A DNA stretch of 64,000 bases, taken from positions 1 through 64,000 of the forward strand of contig NZ_JAHGAW010000013.1 of the NCBI RefSeq assembly GCF_018603885.1, in the 5' to 3' direction. Below, piece by piece: positions 17,267 through 25,170 of the stretch. The stretch comes from Sphingobium nicotianae. GTDB lineage: Bacteria > Pseudomonadota > Alphaproteobacteria > Sphingomonadales > Sphingomonadaceae. Position 1 is the first letter of the stretch. The number at the start of each line of letters is the position of its first letter. The translations under genes and the position numbers were made by a program. Under the pieces are notes generated by a model that worked only from the letters and a program-made list of their open reading frames with translations, ran no database searches and was not told the origin of the DNA.

Positions 17267-18340
17267 ATGATCCAGGCTTTCGCCACCGCCACGCAGGAGC
17301 CGCTGCCGCCGCTCGATGAGCTCGAAGCTCGCTGGCGCACACTTGAGGCGCAGGCGGATGGCAGTTTTTTCCTGAGCTGGACCTGGATCGGCAGCTGGCT
17401 GCGCACGACGCGGGCGCGACCGGATCTCGTCAGCGTGCGCGACGAGGCGGGCGCGGAGGTCGGCCTCGCCTTGCTGGGCCTCGCTCGTGAGCCACGCAAG
17501 CTGGGCGCCCAGAAGACCCTTCGCCTCAACGAGGCGGGTGATCCGGACGCCGACCGCATGTTCATCGAATATAATGCGCCGCTTGCCGCGCGCGACGCCG
17601 AGGAGGCGGTGACGGCTGCGGTGGCGACGCTCATCGCGCGGCGGCGTGACTGGCGCGTCCTGCGCCTCTCCGGCGTGGCGGATGACTGCGCGCTGATCGG
17701 CGCCGTGCCGGCGCGGCGGCGCATCCTCGTCGACGTGTCGCCCGCTTATGGCGTCGCGCTCCCGGCGGTGCGCGAGGGGGTGGGTGACTATCTGTCTCTG
17801 CTCTCCAGTAATACGCGCAGCCAGATTCGCCGCTCGCTCAAGGATCATGGCGATGGCGAGATCGGCGTCATGCGCGCGTCAAGCGATGCGCAGATCGAGG
17901 ACTGGCTGGCCGACATGGCGCGCCTCAATGTCGGGCGGCACGACGACAATGCCTGGGATGCGCCGCTCTTCCGCGCCTTCGCCGCCGAGATCGCCAGGAC
18001 CGGCTTGGCGTCCGGCGCCGTCGATCTGCTGCGCGTTACCATCGGTGGCGACGTGACCGGCTATCTGCTGAACTTCGTCCATGGCGACCGCGCGATGAAC
18101 TATCAGTCCGCCTTCAGCGAGCCGGTGAGCCAGAAGGACAAGCCGGGACTCATCACCCACATGGCGGCCGTCGCTCATTATGCCAGCCGCGGCCTCGCGC
18201 TCTATTCGCTGCTTGCTGGCAAGGACCGCTACAAGCAGAGCCTCGCGACCGGCGCGGAGGAACTGCAATGGTGGCAGCTCGAGCGCTTCTCGCTCGGCCT
18301 AGAAGCGGAATATTGGCTGCGGCGCGTGCTGCGGCGCTAG
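17267..18340 (+). CDS. GNAT/FemAB-like acyltransferase
   Basis: A 357-residue protein with the double-GNAT layout of FemAB/CelD/BioF2-like acyltransferases. Typical parts are FFLSWTWIGSWLRTTRAR near residue 35, a central LSSNTRSQIRRSLKDHG, then YLLNFVHGDRAMNYQSAFSEP and KDRYKQSLATGAEELQWW at the end. Such proteins add acyl or aminoacyl groups to envelope polysaccharides and are frequent in exosortase A loci. An AAGGAG ribosome site precedes the ATG. It follows the S24 repressor by 51 nt. Confidence 0.83.
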   Translation: MIQAFATATQEPLPPLDELEARWRTLEAQADGSFFLSWTWIGSWLRTTRARPDLVSVRDEAGAEVGLALLGLAREPRKLGAQKTLRLNEAGDPDADRMFIEYNAPLAARDAEEAVTAAVATLIARRRDWRVLRLSGVADDCALIGAVPARRRILVDVSPAYGVALPAVREGVGDYLSLLSSNTRSQIRRSLKDHGDGEIGVMRASSDAQIEDWLADMARLNVGRHDDNAWDAPLFRAFAAEIARTGLASGAVDLLRVTIGGDVTGYLLNFVHGDRAMNYQSAFSEPVSQKDKPGLITHMAAVAHYASRGLALYSLLAGKDRYKQSLATGAEELQWWQLERFSLGLEAEYWLRRVLRR

Positions 18341-18342
18341 CC

Positions 18343-18427
18343 ATCGTCACCCCAGCGAAAGCTGGGGTCTCATGCGGACGCGAGCGCCACTGCCGGAGGA
18401 GATCCCAGCTTGCACTGGGATGACGAG
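18343..18427. repeat. REP-like palindromic intergenic repeat (CGTCA type)
   Basis: The ends are mutual inverted complements (ATCGTCACCCCAGCGAAAGC with its partner GGGATGACGA), and each end has its own small hairpin (CCCAGCGAAAGCTGGG and CCCAGCTTGCACTGGG). A related copy is at 35456-35537. It lies between convergent genes and may act as a two-way terminator. Confidence 0.6.
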
Positions 18428-18432
18428 ACTGC

Positions 18433-19290
18433 TCAGCTCAGCTTGCGCATCACCCGATAGCCGACCCGCGCCAGCTTCTGCGCTTCCGGTGTCCTGCCGA
18501 TCTTCACCAGCGGCAGCTTCTTCGTGCGCAGCAGGCGGTTGAAGCTGTGCAACTCGCCTTCCGCGACCGATCGCTCGGAGCGCCAGGTGATCGAGAAGCT
18601 GATCGAGACCGCGTCACCATTCTGCACGAAATGCGGCGCCTTGACCGGCATCAGCACGGCCGTGCCCGGCGTCAGGTGGACCGGATCGTCCTTCGCCAGG
18701 AAGTCGTCTTCCCAGTGCAGGTTGCGATGCGCGCCCGCGTGGAAGGCCTCGCTCTGCTCCGGCGGCACCAGGCTGGGGTCGGCGACGGGGAAAACGTGCA
18801 TCACCTTCTCGCCCTCGATCTGCATCAGGATGTTGTGCTCGGGGTCCATATGGAACGGCGTGACGCTGCCGGGCGAGGTGAAGAAGATGAAGGCCTCGCG
18901 ATGCTCCATCGGCCCGGTGCGCGGCCGCACGACCGGCTCCAGCTCGGCGAGCAGCGCATCGAGCAGCGCGCCGTAGGCCGGATCGCGCTCGACATTCTTG
19001 AGCACCACCCAGCTCCTGTTCTCCTCGATCGTCCGGATCGTGTCGGCGACGCTGAGGCCGTTGGCGGGCGTGTCCTCGGGGCGGATGCCGAGCGGCAGCG
19101 TGCCGAGATTATATTCCATGCGGTCCTGCGGATGACGCTCGGCCAGCGCCGCGATGGCCTCGCGCGTCAGCAGCGGATGGCCGCACAGATCATGCTGGAG
19201 CTTTTCATGCCGGTCCGGATAGGCGGCGCTGAACGCCTCGATCGCGGCAGGCGGGAAAGCGGCCTTGGTCTCCGTGGCGGTGACAATCAT
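18433..19290 (-). CDS. Cupin-like/JmjC-type protein (possible Fe(II)/2-oxoglutarate oxygenase)
   Basis: A 285-residue protein. The core has HREAFIFFTSPGSVTPFHMDPEHN with an HxD pair, IEGEKVMHVFPVADPS, and a distal His in LMPVKAPHFVQNGD, the ligand set expected of Fe(II)/2-oxoglutarate cupin oxygenases such as the JmjC/FIH group. ATG 19290 overlaps the stop of the preceding acyltransferase gene by 4 nt, so the pair is translationally coupled. A role in modifying a surface amino acid or peptide is possible. The substrate is unknown. Confidence 0.78.
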   Translation of the reverse strand: MIVTATETKAAFPPAAIEAFSAAYPDRHEKLQHDLCGHPLLTREAIAALAERHPQDRMEYNLGTLPLGIRPEDTPANGLSVADTIRTIEENRSWVVLKNVERDPAYGALLDALLAELEPVVRPRTGPMEHREAFIFFTSPGSVTPFHMDPEHNILMQIEGEKVMHVFPVADPSLVPPEQSEAFHAGAHRNLHWEDDFLAKDDPVHLTPGTAVLMPVKAPHFVQNGDAVSISFSITWRSERSVAEGELHSFNRLLRTKKLPLVKIGRTPEAQKLARVGYRVMRKLS

Positions 19291-20435
19291 GCGCGGGCTC
19301 CTTTGATCATGGCGTAGGCGCGCTCGGCGAGCGACATGCCGGACAGCGCCAGACTGCCGAGCAGGCCCTTGTCGAGGCCGATGCGATATTGGGCGATCAT
19401 GCGGCGCTCGCCCCAGAGGCTGTCGATCATCGGATGACCGGCCGCCGCGCAGCTGTCCATCCAGGGCGTAATCCTGTCGTCGAGCACGCGCGCGAGATTG
19501 TCCTGCTCGATGAGGACGCCGGGCGAATAGCGCGCGAACTCCGGATCGATGGCGATCTTGAAGGAGAAGCCGCCCTGAGCGTTCGCGAAATTGATCAGCA
19601 TGGCGATCGGCTGGCCCGCACAATCGATGCGCAGCATGTCGAGCAGGCCGGCGTCCAGCGCGGCGGCGCAGGCCGCGCGCAGAAAGGCGGTGTCTTCCGG
19701 GCGGGAGCCGAGCGCCGTGCCCTGCTCGCCTTTCCAGCCCTTGGCTTCCAGACGCAGGAAGGCGTCGACCCAGCCACCCAGTTCCCCAGGATCAGTGAGG
19801 TGTCGGTGGACGATCTCGCCCATCTCGGCGAGGCGCGACTGGAGGCGGCGCAATTCCTTGCGCTTCTTGGCCCGGACATTTTCGGTCCAGTAAGCATCTG
19901 CGTCGAGATGGCTGCGCAGCATGGCGCGCTCGTAGCGCCCTACTTCCTCGAAGCGTCGCCCTTGCACTGCGCAGAGCGCCCGCAAGGCCGCGAGGACCGG
20001 ACCGTCGGCGTCGATGCCGCGCAGATGCAGGAACGGCCCCGCCCAGGGCGCCGCATCCAGCGCAGCCAGAATCTGCTGCCAGCCCTCGCGCTCATGCCCG
20101 GCGCGCAGCAAAGGCGCGCCAAAGAAGCAATGATGATGCTGCCAGTTGACCACATGGCGGATGGGGAAGCGGCCGTGACGGTTGCCCGGCGTCACCGGCA
20201 GGCGCCCGATCAGCGCGCCATGTGCGTCCCGCGCCTCGATCAGATGCACGGCATGAGCGGCATCGAACATGGCGAGCGCGGGATCGAGCAGCGCTGGGAG
20301 ATAGAAGGGATTGGGCTCGGCGCAGGCATCCATCAACCAGGCATCGTCGTCGCCGTCACCTGCGCGGACAGCGGGCAACGCGGCCGTTTGGGCCACGACG
20401 GATCGAGACTGGATCGGCAGGGGCCCCGCGTTCAT
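19287..20435 (-). CDS. GNAT-family acyltransferase, BioF2/FemAB-like
   Basis: A 382-residue protein with the BioF2-like acetyltransferase domain. Visible segments are NPFYLPALLDPALAMFD near the start, VNWQHHHCFFGAPLLR, TENVRAKKRKELRRLQSRL, FLRLEAKGWKGEQGTAL and MLINFANAQGGFSFKIAID. It resembles the second FemAB-like gene at 17267 in architecture but is not a close copy. It is coupled by ATGA to the cupin-like gene. Together with the nearby O-ligase and glycosyltransferase it suggests acylation of an exopolysaccharide or sortase-anchored product. Confidence 0.82.
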   Translation of the reverse strand: MNAGPLPIQSRSVVAQTAALPAVRAGDGDDDAWLMDACAEPNPFYLPALLDPALAMFDAAHAVHLIEARDAHGALIGRLPVTPGNRHGRFPIRHVVNWQHHHCFFGAPLLRAGHEREGWQQILAALDAAPWAGPFLHLRGIDADGPVLAALRALCAVQGRRFEEVGRYERAMLRSHLDADAYWTENVRAKKRKELRRLQSRLAEMGEIVHRHLTDPGELGGWVDAFLRLEAKGWKGEQGTALGSRPEDTAFLRAACAAALDAGLLDMLRIDCAGQPIAMLINFANAQGGFSFKIAIDPEFARYSPGVLIEQDNLARVLDDRITPWMDSCAAAGHPMIDSLWGERRMIAQYRIGLDKGLLGSLALSGMSLAERAYAMIKGARA

Positions 20436-20554
20436 GCCAATGTCCTTAGCAGGGACTGCTTAGCATAAGACTAAGCTTTACGCCGCCATAACTGCCAGGC
20501 CGGACGCGGTATCCTCGCCCAGCTGTTTGGGTGGGTCGGAAACGGCATTCTTAG

Positions 20555-20683
20555 CCCTCTCCCGCTTTCGCGGGAGAGGGTTGGGTGAGGGTCTTTCTTC
20601 GCGAGCTCCCGAAAGGAAGGAAGACCCTCACCCTCCAGCGCCTGTGGAGCGGATCCCTCCCTCTTCCACGAAGGTGGGAGAGG
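20555..20683. repeat. Palindromic intergenic repeat (CCCTCTCCCGC type), copy 1
   Basis: It opens with the hairpin CCCTCTCCCGC/GCGGGAGAGGG, then GGGTGAGGGTCTTTC, a spacer, the inverse GAAGACCCTCACCCTCC, and ends with a degenerate copy of the first hairpin. The copy at 55495-55637 has the same order of parts. No coding capacity is supported. Confidence 0.65.
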
Positions 20684-20703
20684 CATATCGGTTCGACCAG
20701 CCT

Positions 20704-21444
20704 CTAGCGCTTCACCCGGCAGGCGACGATCTCGCTCGGGTCGACGCGCTTCCTCCCGGGCGTGAAGCGGGCAAGATAGCCGCCCGCCGCCGTGCGCGCC
20801 GTGAGGCCGACGAAGCGGAAGCCGATCGCCTCGAATTCGCAGCGCAGCAGCAGGGGGGGCGTGCCGTGTTGCCCGGTCGGCCGGTCCGTATCGACGACGA
20901 TGATCTCGCCATCGGGCTTGAGCGCCGGGTAAAGCCGCCAGAGGAAGGCGTAGGGCTCGGAAATCTCGTGATACATATGGATCATGAAGACGCGGTCGAA
21001 GCTGGCTTCCGGCAGCTTGGGGTCATCTTCGCTGCCGAGCTTCACGCTGACGTTCGCCCAATTCTCCTTGGTGACGCGGCGGCCGAGCTGGTCGATGACT
21101 TCGGCGATGATGTCCTGCGCCAGCACGCGCCCGCGCGCCCCCACCCGCTTGGCCAGGCGCACGGTATAATAGCCCTCGCCCGCGCCGATGTCGGCGACGG
21201 TCATGCCCGGCTTGATGCCGGCGAGGTTCATGATGTCATTGGCTTCGTTGACCCGGTCGCGGTCTTCCTCGGTCGACCAGCGGGTCGAGATGATCGGTGC
21301 GACGGGCCGGTCGGCGCGCGGAAAGTTCCGCGCCGTCTCTGGCCGGTCGCTGCGCGGCTGGGAGAGCGAATCGCAGGCGGACAGGCCGGTGCAGACGGCG
21401 AGAAGCGCCGCGCAAAGCACCGCCCTCCGCCGCGGCTGGATCAA
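20704..21444 (-). CDS. Exported class I methyltransferase-like protein (lipoprotein signal)
   Basis: A 246-residue protein with an N-terminal lipobox-like signal (ALLAVCTGLSACDS, Cys at about residue 24) followed by a SAM-methyltransferase fold. Motif I is TVADIGAGEGYYTVRLA, then FDRVFMIHMYHEIS and LKPDGEIIVVDTDRP. Proteins of this type, predicted to be secreted methyltransferases, recur in alphaproteobacteria. The substrate and the source of SAM outside the cytoplasm are unclear. Its start overlaps the prfB stop by 4 nt, so it is in the prfB operon. Confidence 0.8.
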   Translation of the reverse strand: MIQPRRRAVLCAALLAVCTGLSACDSLSQPRSDRPETARNFPRADRPVAPIISTRWSTEEDRDRVNEANDIMNLAGIKPGMTVADIGAGEGYYTVRLAKRVGARGRVLAQDIIAEVIDQLGRRVTKENWANVSVKLGSEDDPKLPEASFDRVFMIHMYHEISEPYAFLWRLYPALKPDGEIIVVDTDRPTGQHGTPPLLLRCEFEAIGFRFVGLTARTAAGGYLARFTPGRKRVDPSEIVACRVKR

Positions 21445-22568
21445 TCGACATCCTCCACGTCGACCGTCTCACCTGTCACCTTCTGAGCCAGTGCGGCCGC
21501 CATGAACGGATCGAGCGCACCGTCCAGCACGTCGTCGGGACTCGTCGAGGTGACGCCGGTGCGCAGATCCTTCACCAGCTGATAGGGCTGCAGGACATAG
21601 GAGCGGATCTGGTGACCCCAGCCGATCTCGGTCTTGGCCTGATAGTCGGTGTTGGCCGCTTCCTCGCGCTTGCGCAGCTCGGCTTCGTAAAGTCGGGCCT
21701 TGAGCATGCCCATCGCCGTCGCTCGGTTCTTGTGTTGCGAGCGGTCGTTCTGGCTCGCGACGATGATGCCCGAGGGGACGTGGGTGATGCGCACCGCCGA
21801 ATCGGTCGTGTTGACATGCTGCCCGCCCGCGCCCGATGCGCGATAGGTGTCAATCTTGAGATCGCTTTCCTTGATGTCGATGTCGATATCGTCGTCGATG
21901 ACCGGATAGACCCAGACCGACGAGAAGCTGGTGTGGCGCCGTGCGGAGCTGTCATAGGGGCTGATGCGCACGAGGCGATGCACGCCGCTCTCGGTCTTGG
22001 CGTAGCCATAGGCATTCTCGCCCTTGATGAGCAGCGTGGCCGACTTGATGCCGGCCTGCTCGCCTGCCTGATACTCGATCATCTCGACCTTGTGGCCGCG
22101 CTTCTCCGCCCAGCGCTGATACATGCGCAGCAGCATCTCGGCCCAATCCTGGCTCTCGGTGCCGCCTGCGCCCGCATGGACTTCGAGGAAGGTATCGTTG
22201 CCGTCGGCTTCGCCGGAGAGCAAAGCCGTCACCTTGTCCTTGTCGGCCCGCTGCGCCAGCGCGGCCAGGCTGGCGACGCCGTCATTGGCCATCTCCTCAT
22301 CGCCCTCGGCCTCGGCCATCTCGATGAGTTCGGCGGTGTCGTTCATCTCCCGCTCGATCGAGCGGGTCGCGGTGATCGAGGAGTCGAGCCGCGTGCGCTC
22401 GCGCATCACGTCCTGCGCAGCCTTGGGATTGTCCCACAGGGTAGGGTCTTCCACGCGCGCGTTCAGCTCGTCGAGCCGGCGCAGCGCGCGGTCCCAATCG
22501 AGGGAGCGGCGCAGAAGGGCAAGCGCGGCATTGATCTGGGCGACATGGGCCTCGGCCTCGGCGCGCAT
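21441..22568 (-). CDS. prfB: Peptide chain release factor 2
   Basis: RF2, which recognises UGA and UAA stop codons and triggers peptide release. The 375-residue product from ATG 22568 (MRAEAEAHVAQINAALALL) has the peptidyl-hydrolysis motif ASGAGGQHVN and the codon-recognition segment ISPYDSSARRHTSFSSVW, with SPY where enterobacteria have SPF. The frame is continuous, so the programmed +1 frameshift that regulates prfB in many bacteria is absent. It lies upstream of the exported methyltransferase in one operon. A 427-nt divergent region separates it from the GGDEF gene. Confidence 0.95.
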   Translation of the reverse strand: MRAEAEAHVAQINAALALLRRSLDWDRALRRLDELNARVEDPTLWDNPKAAQDVMRERTRLDSSITATRSIEREMNDTAELIEMAEAEGDEEMANDGVASLAALAQRADKDKVTALLSGEADGNDTFLEVHAGAGGTESQDWAEMLLRMYQRWAEKRGHKVEMIEYQAGEQAGIKSATLLIKGENAYGYAKTESGVHRLVRISPYDSSARRHTSFSSVWVYPVIDDDIDIDIKESDLKIDTYRASGAGGQHVNTTDSAVRITHVPSGIIVASQNDRSQHKNRATAMGMLKARLYEAELRKREEAANTDYQAKTEIGWGHQIRSYVLQPYQLVKDLRTGVTSTSPDDVLDGALDPFMAAALAQKVTGETVDVEDVD

Positions 22569-22995
22569 GGGATACTCCGTCAAACTCTGGATGCCCGATA
22601 TAGGGCCAAGTGCCGCCGGATGCGACGGGAAGCGCGCGAGGTCAAGGGGATGGCCCAACGGGCTTCGACAATGCCGGACTGTCAGGTCACGCGGCGCGTG
22701 GTGAAAAGCGACAAAAAATTTCGGACGACCCTTTCCTCCCTTGTTCACCCGGAAGCTGATCGCTCGTCCACCTGAACGAAAGAGGCCGAAAAAGGGAATG
22801 GGCGGAAATCTTGTTTCGTATGTGTTGCTTACCACTCGTGCACATAAGGCATGTCGGCACGCCGGTTGATAATATCTGCCCGTGTCGAGCGACGGTCGCT
22901 CCGAAATGGCGGAAAAAGCCGGATTTGACCTTAACCGCCTGTTCACCAGCGCGGCCTATCGCCCACCTCATCGCACAGCTCGTGGGGGGTGAACG
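22569..22995. promoter_or_regulatory. Divergent intergenic region prfB / GGDEF gene
   Basis: A 427-nt gap that must hold the promoters for prfB (minus) and the diguanylate cyclase (plus). It includes A/T-rich patches (AAAAAATTTCGG near 22713 and CTTGTTTCGTATGTG near 22811) against a G+C-rich background. I could not assign -35/-10 boxes with confidence and see no gene. Confidence 0.35.
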
Positions 22996-23985
22996 ATGGA
23001 CAGAAAGAAGATCAACCGAAAGACGGCGACGGAGGCCATCCGCTTCCTTGACGCCAATATGTTGGACGCGACGCCGACCAACTATACGTTCGCCTACCTG
23101 TATCTGACCGGCGCCAATGGCTGGCTGCGCAAGCAGGTCGATGGCATCACCGATGGGGGCGTGCGTCTCCACCAGAAGGATGTCGACGATCTGATGGACG
23201 CCGCGCCGGGTGAAACCGGCCATGGCGCGGCGTCGACCCTCGATGCGCAGATGGACGAACAGCAGGCCGGGTTGCGGCATCAGATGCTCTCTTTTGCCGA
23301 CCTGACGGCCAAGGCGCTCAACAATACCGGAGCGTTCGGTCGCGAATTGGCGGAAAGCGCCGAGCAGGCGAGCGGGACCCGCGATCTCGCCAGCGTTATC
23401 AGCGCGATGATCGAGAAGACGGCGGAGATGGAGCGCCGCCTCGCGGAGACATGCCGCGAGACCGAGCGGCTGCGCCAGGATCTCGACGCCGCGCGCGACG
23501 ACGCGACCCGCGACGCGTTGACCAATCTGCCCAATCGCCGCGCGATCGACCGGCAGCTCAAGACCTTCGCCGATCATGGCATGCCGATGGCGATCGCCTT
23601 TTGCGATATCGATCATTTCAAGTCGATCAACGACCGCTTCGGCCACGCCGTCGGCGACCGGGTGCTCAAGGTGGTTGCCGAGACGCTGGCCGAGACGATG
23701 GCGCCGCATGTGGTCGGCCGCTTCGGAGGGGAGGAATTCGTCGTGGTGCTGCCCCAGGTCGACGGCGCCACGGCCTTCACGCTGGTCGAGAAGGCCAGGA
23801 CCGCGGTCGGCGAGCGCAACCTGCGCGTGCGCGACACGGACGAGGTCATCGGGCAGGTAACCTTCTCCGCCGGCATTGCCCTGTGCGGCAACGATCCGGA
23901 AGCTGCCCTGCGCGAGGCCGACAGCCTGCTCTACGAAGCCAAGAGCAGCGGCCGCAACCGCACCATCTACAAAGCTGCGGCCTGA
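22996..23985 (+). CDS. GGDEF-domain diguanylate cyclase
   Basis: A 329-residue protein that should make cyclic di-GMP. The N-terminal 150 residues are helical (LDANMLDATPTNYTFAYLYL) and probably a dimerising or sensing region; a coiled coil (EMERRLAETCRETERLRQDL) precedes the catalytic domain. That domain begins DALTNLPNRRAID, continues FCDIDHFKSINDRFGH, and has the intact active-site signature GGEEF in VVGRFGGEEFVVVLPQ. The product-binding RxxD site usually found five residues before GGEEF is absent (MAPH at that place), so feedback inhibition by that route is unlikely. No membrane segment is seen. Confidence 0.92.
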   Translation: MDRKKINRKTATEAIRFLDANMLDATPTNYTFAYLYLTGANGWLRKQVDGITDGGVRLHQKDVDDLMDAAPGETGHGAASTLDAQMDEQQAGLRHQMLSFADLTAKALNNTGAFGRELAESAEQASGTRDLASVISAMIEKTAEMERRLAETCRETERLRQDLDAARDDATRDALTNLPNRRAIDRQLKTFADHGMPMAIAFCDIDHFKSINDRFGHAVGDRVLKVVAETLAETMAPHVVGRFGGEEFVVVLPQVDGATAFTLVEKARTAVGERNLRVRDTDEVIGQVTFSAGIALCGNDPEAALREADSLLYEAKSSGRNRTIYKAAA

Positions 23986-24106
23986 TGCTTCTCTCCGGTC
24001 CGGCGGATCACCTCGGTGACGTCGGCATCCTCGTCAGCAGGGGTTGAAGCCGTGCCCGATCGCGATCAGGGTGCTCTCGCAATCGGACGCATGGAAGGAG
24101 ACGGAG

Positions 24107-24928
24107 ATGGGCATCGAGGCAATCGCGCCGGGCAAGCTGGCGGTGGTCACGGGCGGCGCGAGCGGGATCGGGCTCGCGGCGGCGCGCCATTTCGTGGGCG
24201 TCGGGATGCGGGTCTGCCTGCTCGACTGGTCGGACAATGTCGCAGAGCTCGCAACGGAGCTGGGCGGTGAGGCGACCGGCTTTCGCATAGACGTTTCCGA
24301 TCGCGCGGCGGTCGAGGCGCTGGCGGCGGATATTGTATCGCGCTTCGGGCCGGTCTCGGTGCTGATGAACAATGCCGGCGTCGGCCGCGGCGGCGATGCG
24401 CTCTCCAATCCGGACGGCTGGGCACGGGTGCTCGGCGTTAATCTCTTCGGCGTGCTGCACTGCGTGCAGGCCTTCGTGCCCGCGATGGTTGCGGGCGATG
24501 CCCCCGGCCTCGTGATCAACACGGGTTCCAAGCAAGGCATCACCCAGCCGCCGGGCGACACAGCCTATAATGTCAGCAAATCGGGCGTGAAATCACTGAC
24601 CGAGGGGCTCGCTCACACGCTGATGCAGCAGACGGGCGGACGCGTCAGTGCCCATCTGCTGATCCCGGGCTTCACCTACACGGGCCTCACCGCGCGCGGC
24701 GAGAAGCCGGCTGCGGCCTGGACCGCCGAGCAGGTCATCGACTTCATGATGGAAAGCCTGGCCCGCGGCGACTTCTATATTCTCTGCCCGGACAATGATG
24801 TCACCCGTGTTGTGGATGAGAGGCGCATCGCCTGGGCGGCCGGCGACATCATCGAGAATCGCCCGGCTCTGTCGCGCTGGCATCCCGATTGGGAAGCGCG
24901 GTTCGCGGCCTACATGGCGGAGACCTGA
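24107..24928 (+). CDS. SDR-family NAD(P)-dependent oxidoreductase
   Basis: A 273-residue classical short-chain dehydrogenase/reductase. Cofactor motif TGGASGIG is near residue 14, NNAG occurs in LMNNAGVGRGG, and the catalytic Ser and YxxxK are in NTGSKQG and AYNVSKSGVK. ATG 24107 follows a GGAGACGGAG ribosome region; the frame extends 21 codons further upstream without support. It lies 120 nt after the GGDEF gene. The substrate cannot be predicted from sequence. Confidence 0.9.
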   Translation: MGIEAIAPGKLAVVTGGASGIGLAAARHFVGVGMRVCLLDWSDNVAELATELGGEATGFRIDVSDRAAVEALAADIVSRFGPVSVLMNNAGVGRGGDALSNPDGWARVLGVNLFGVLHCVQAFVPAMVAGDAPGLVINTGSKQGITQPPGDTAYNVSKSGVKSLTEGLAHTLMQQTGGRVSAHLLIPGFTYTGLTARGEKPAAAWTAEQVIDFMMESLARGDFYILCPDNDVTRVVDERRIAWAAGDIIENRPALSRWHPDWEARFAAYMAET

Positions 24929-25075
24929 TCGCGCCCGACCAAGCCGGCGTCGCTGTCCTACAGGTCCGTTCTCGTGGCATCATCATCGGGCGCCCATGGC
25001 GCCCGCTCTTTGATTCGTAGAGCATTTTCCCAAAAAAATCAGCGCCCCCACTCGCCCTACGCAAGACTTTTGCCG

Positions 25076-25140
25076 AAACGCCATGCGTCATATGTGCGAT
25101 GTTCGTGATGTTTCGCGTTGGAAATGGCCGTTTTCCGCCA
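25076..25140 (-). repeat. 65-bp repeated 3'-UTR element, copy next to mrcA
   Basis: These 65 bases match 30224-30288 in reverse orientation at 60 of 65 positions without gaps. Read in the sense of mrcA mRNA, the element begins 30 nt after the stop codon with TGGCGGAAAACGGCCA, a near-hairpin, and continues through CACGAACATC and CATATGACGCATGGCG. The second copy is placed the same way, 26 nt after the EF-hand gene. Such placement suggests an RNA processing, termination or sRNA function; a short mobile repeat is the alternative. Confidence 0.65.
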
Positions 25141-25170
25141 AATAATAGGCGGTCATCTTCTCTCGCTCGT

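Noticed and set aside
21441..22568. Programmed frameshift in prfB
   Set aside because: The release-factor frame is continuous from the chosen ATG, with no early in-frame TGA to read past.
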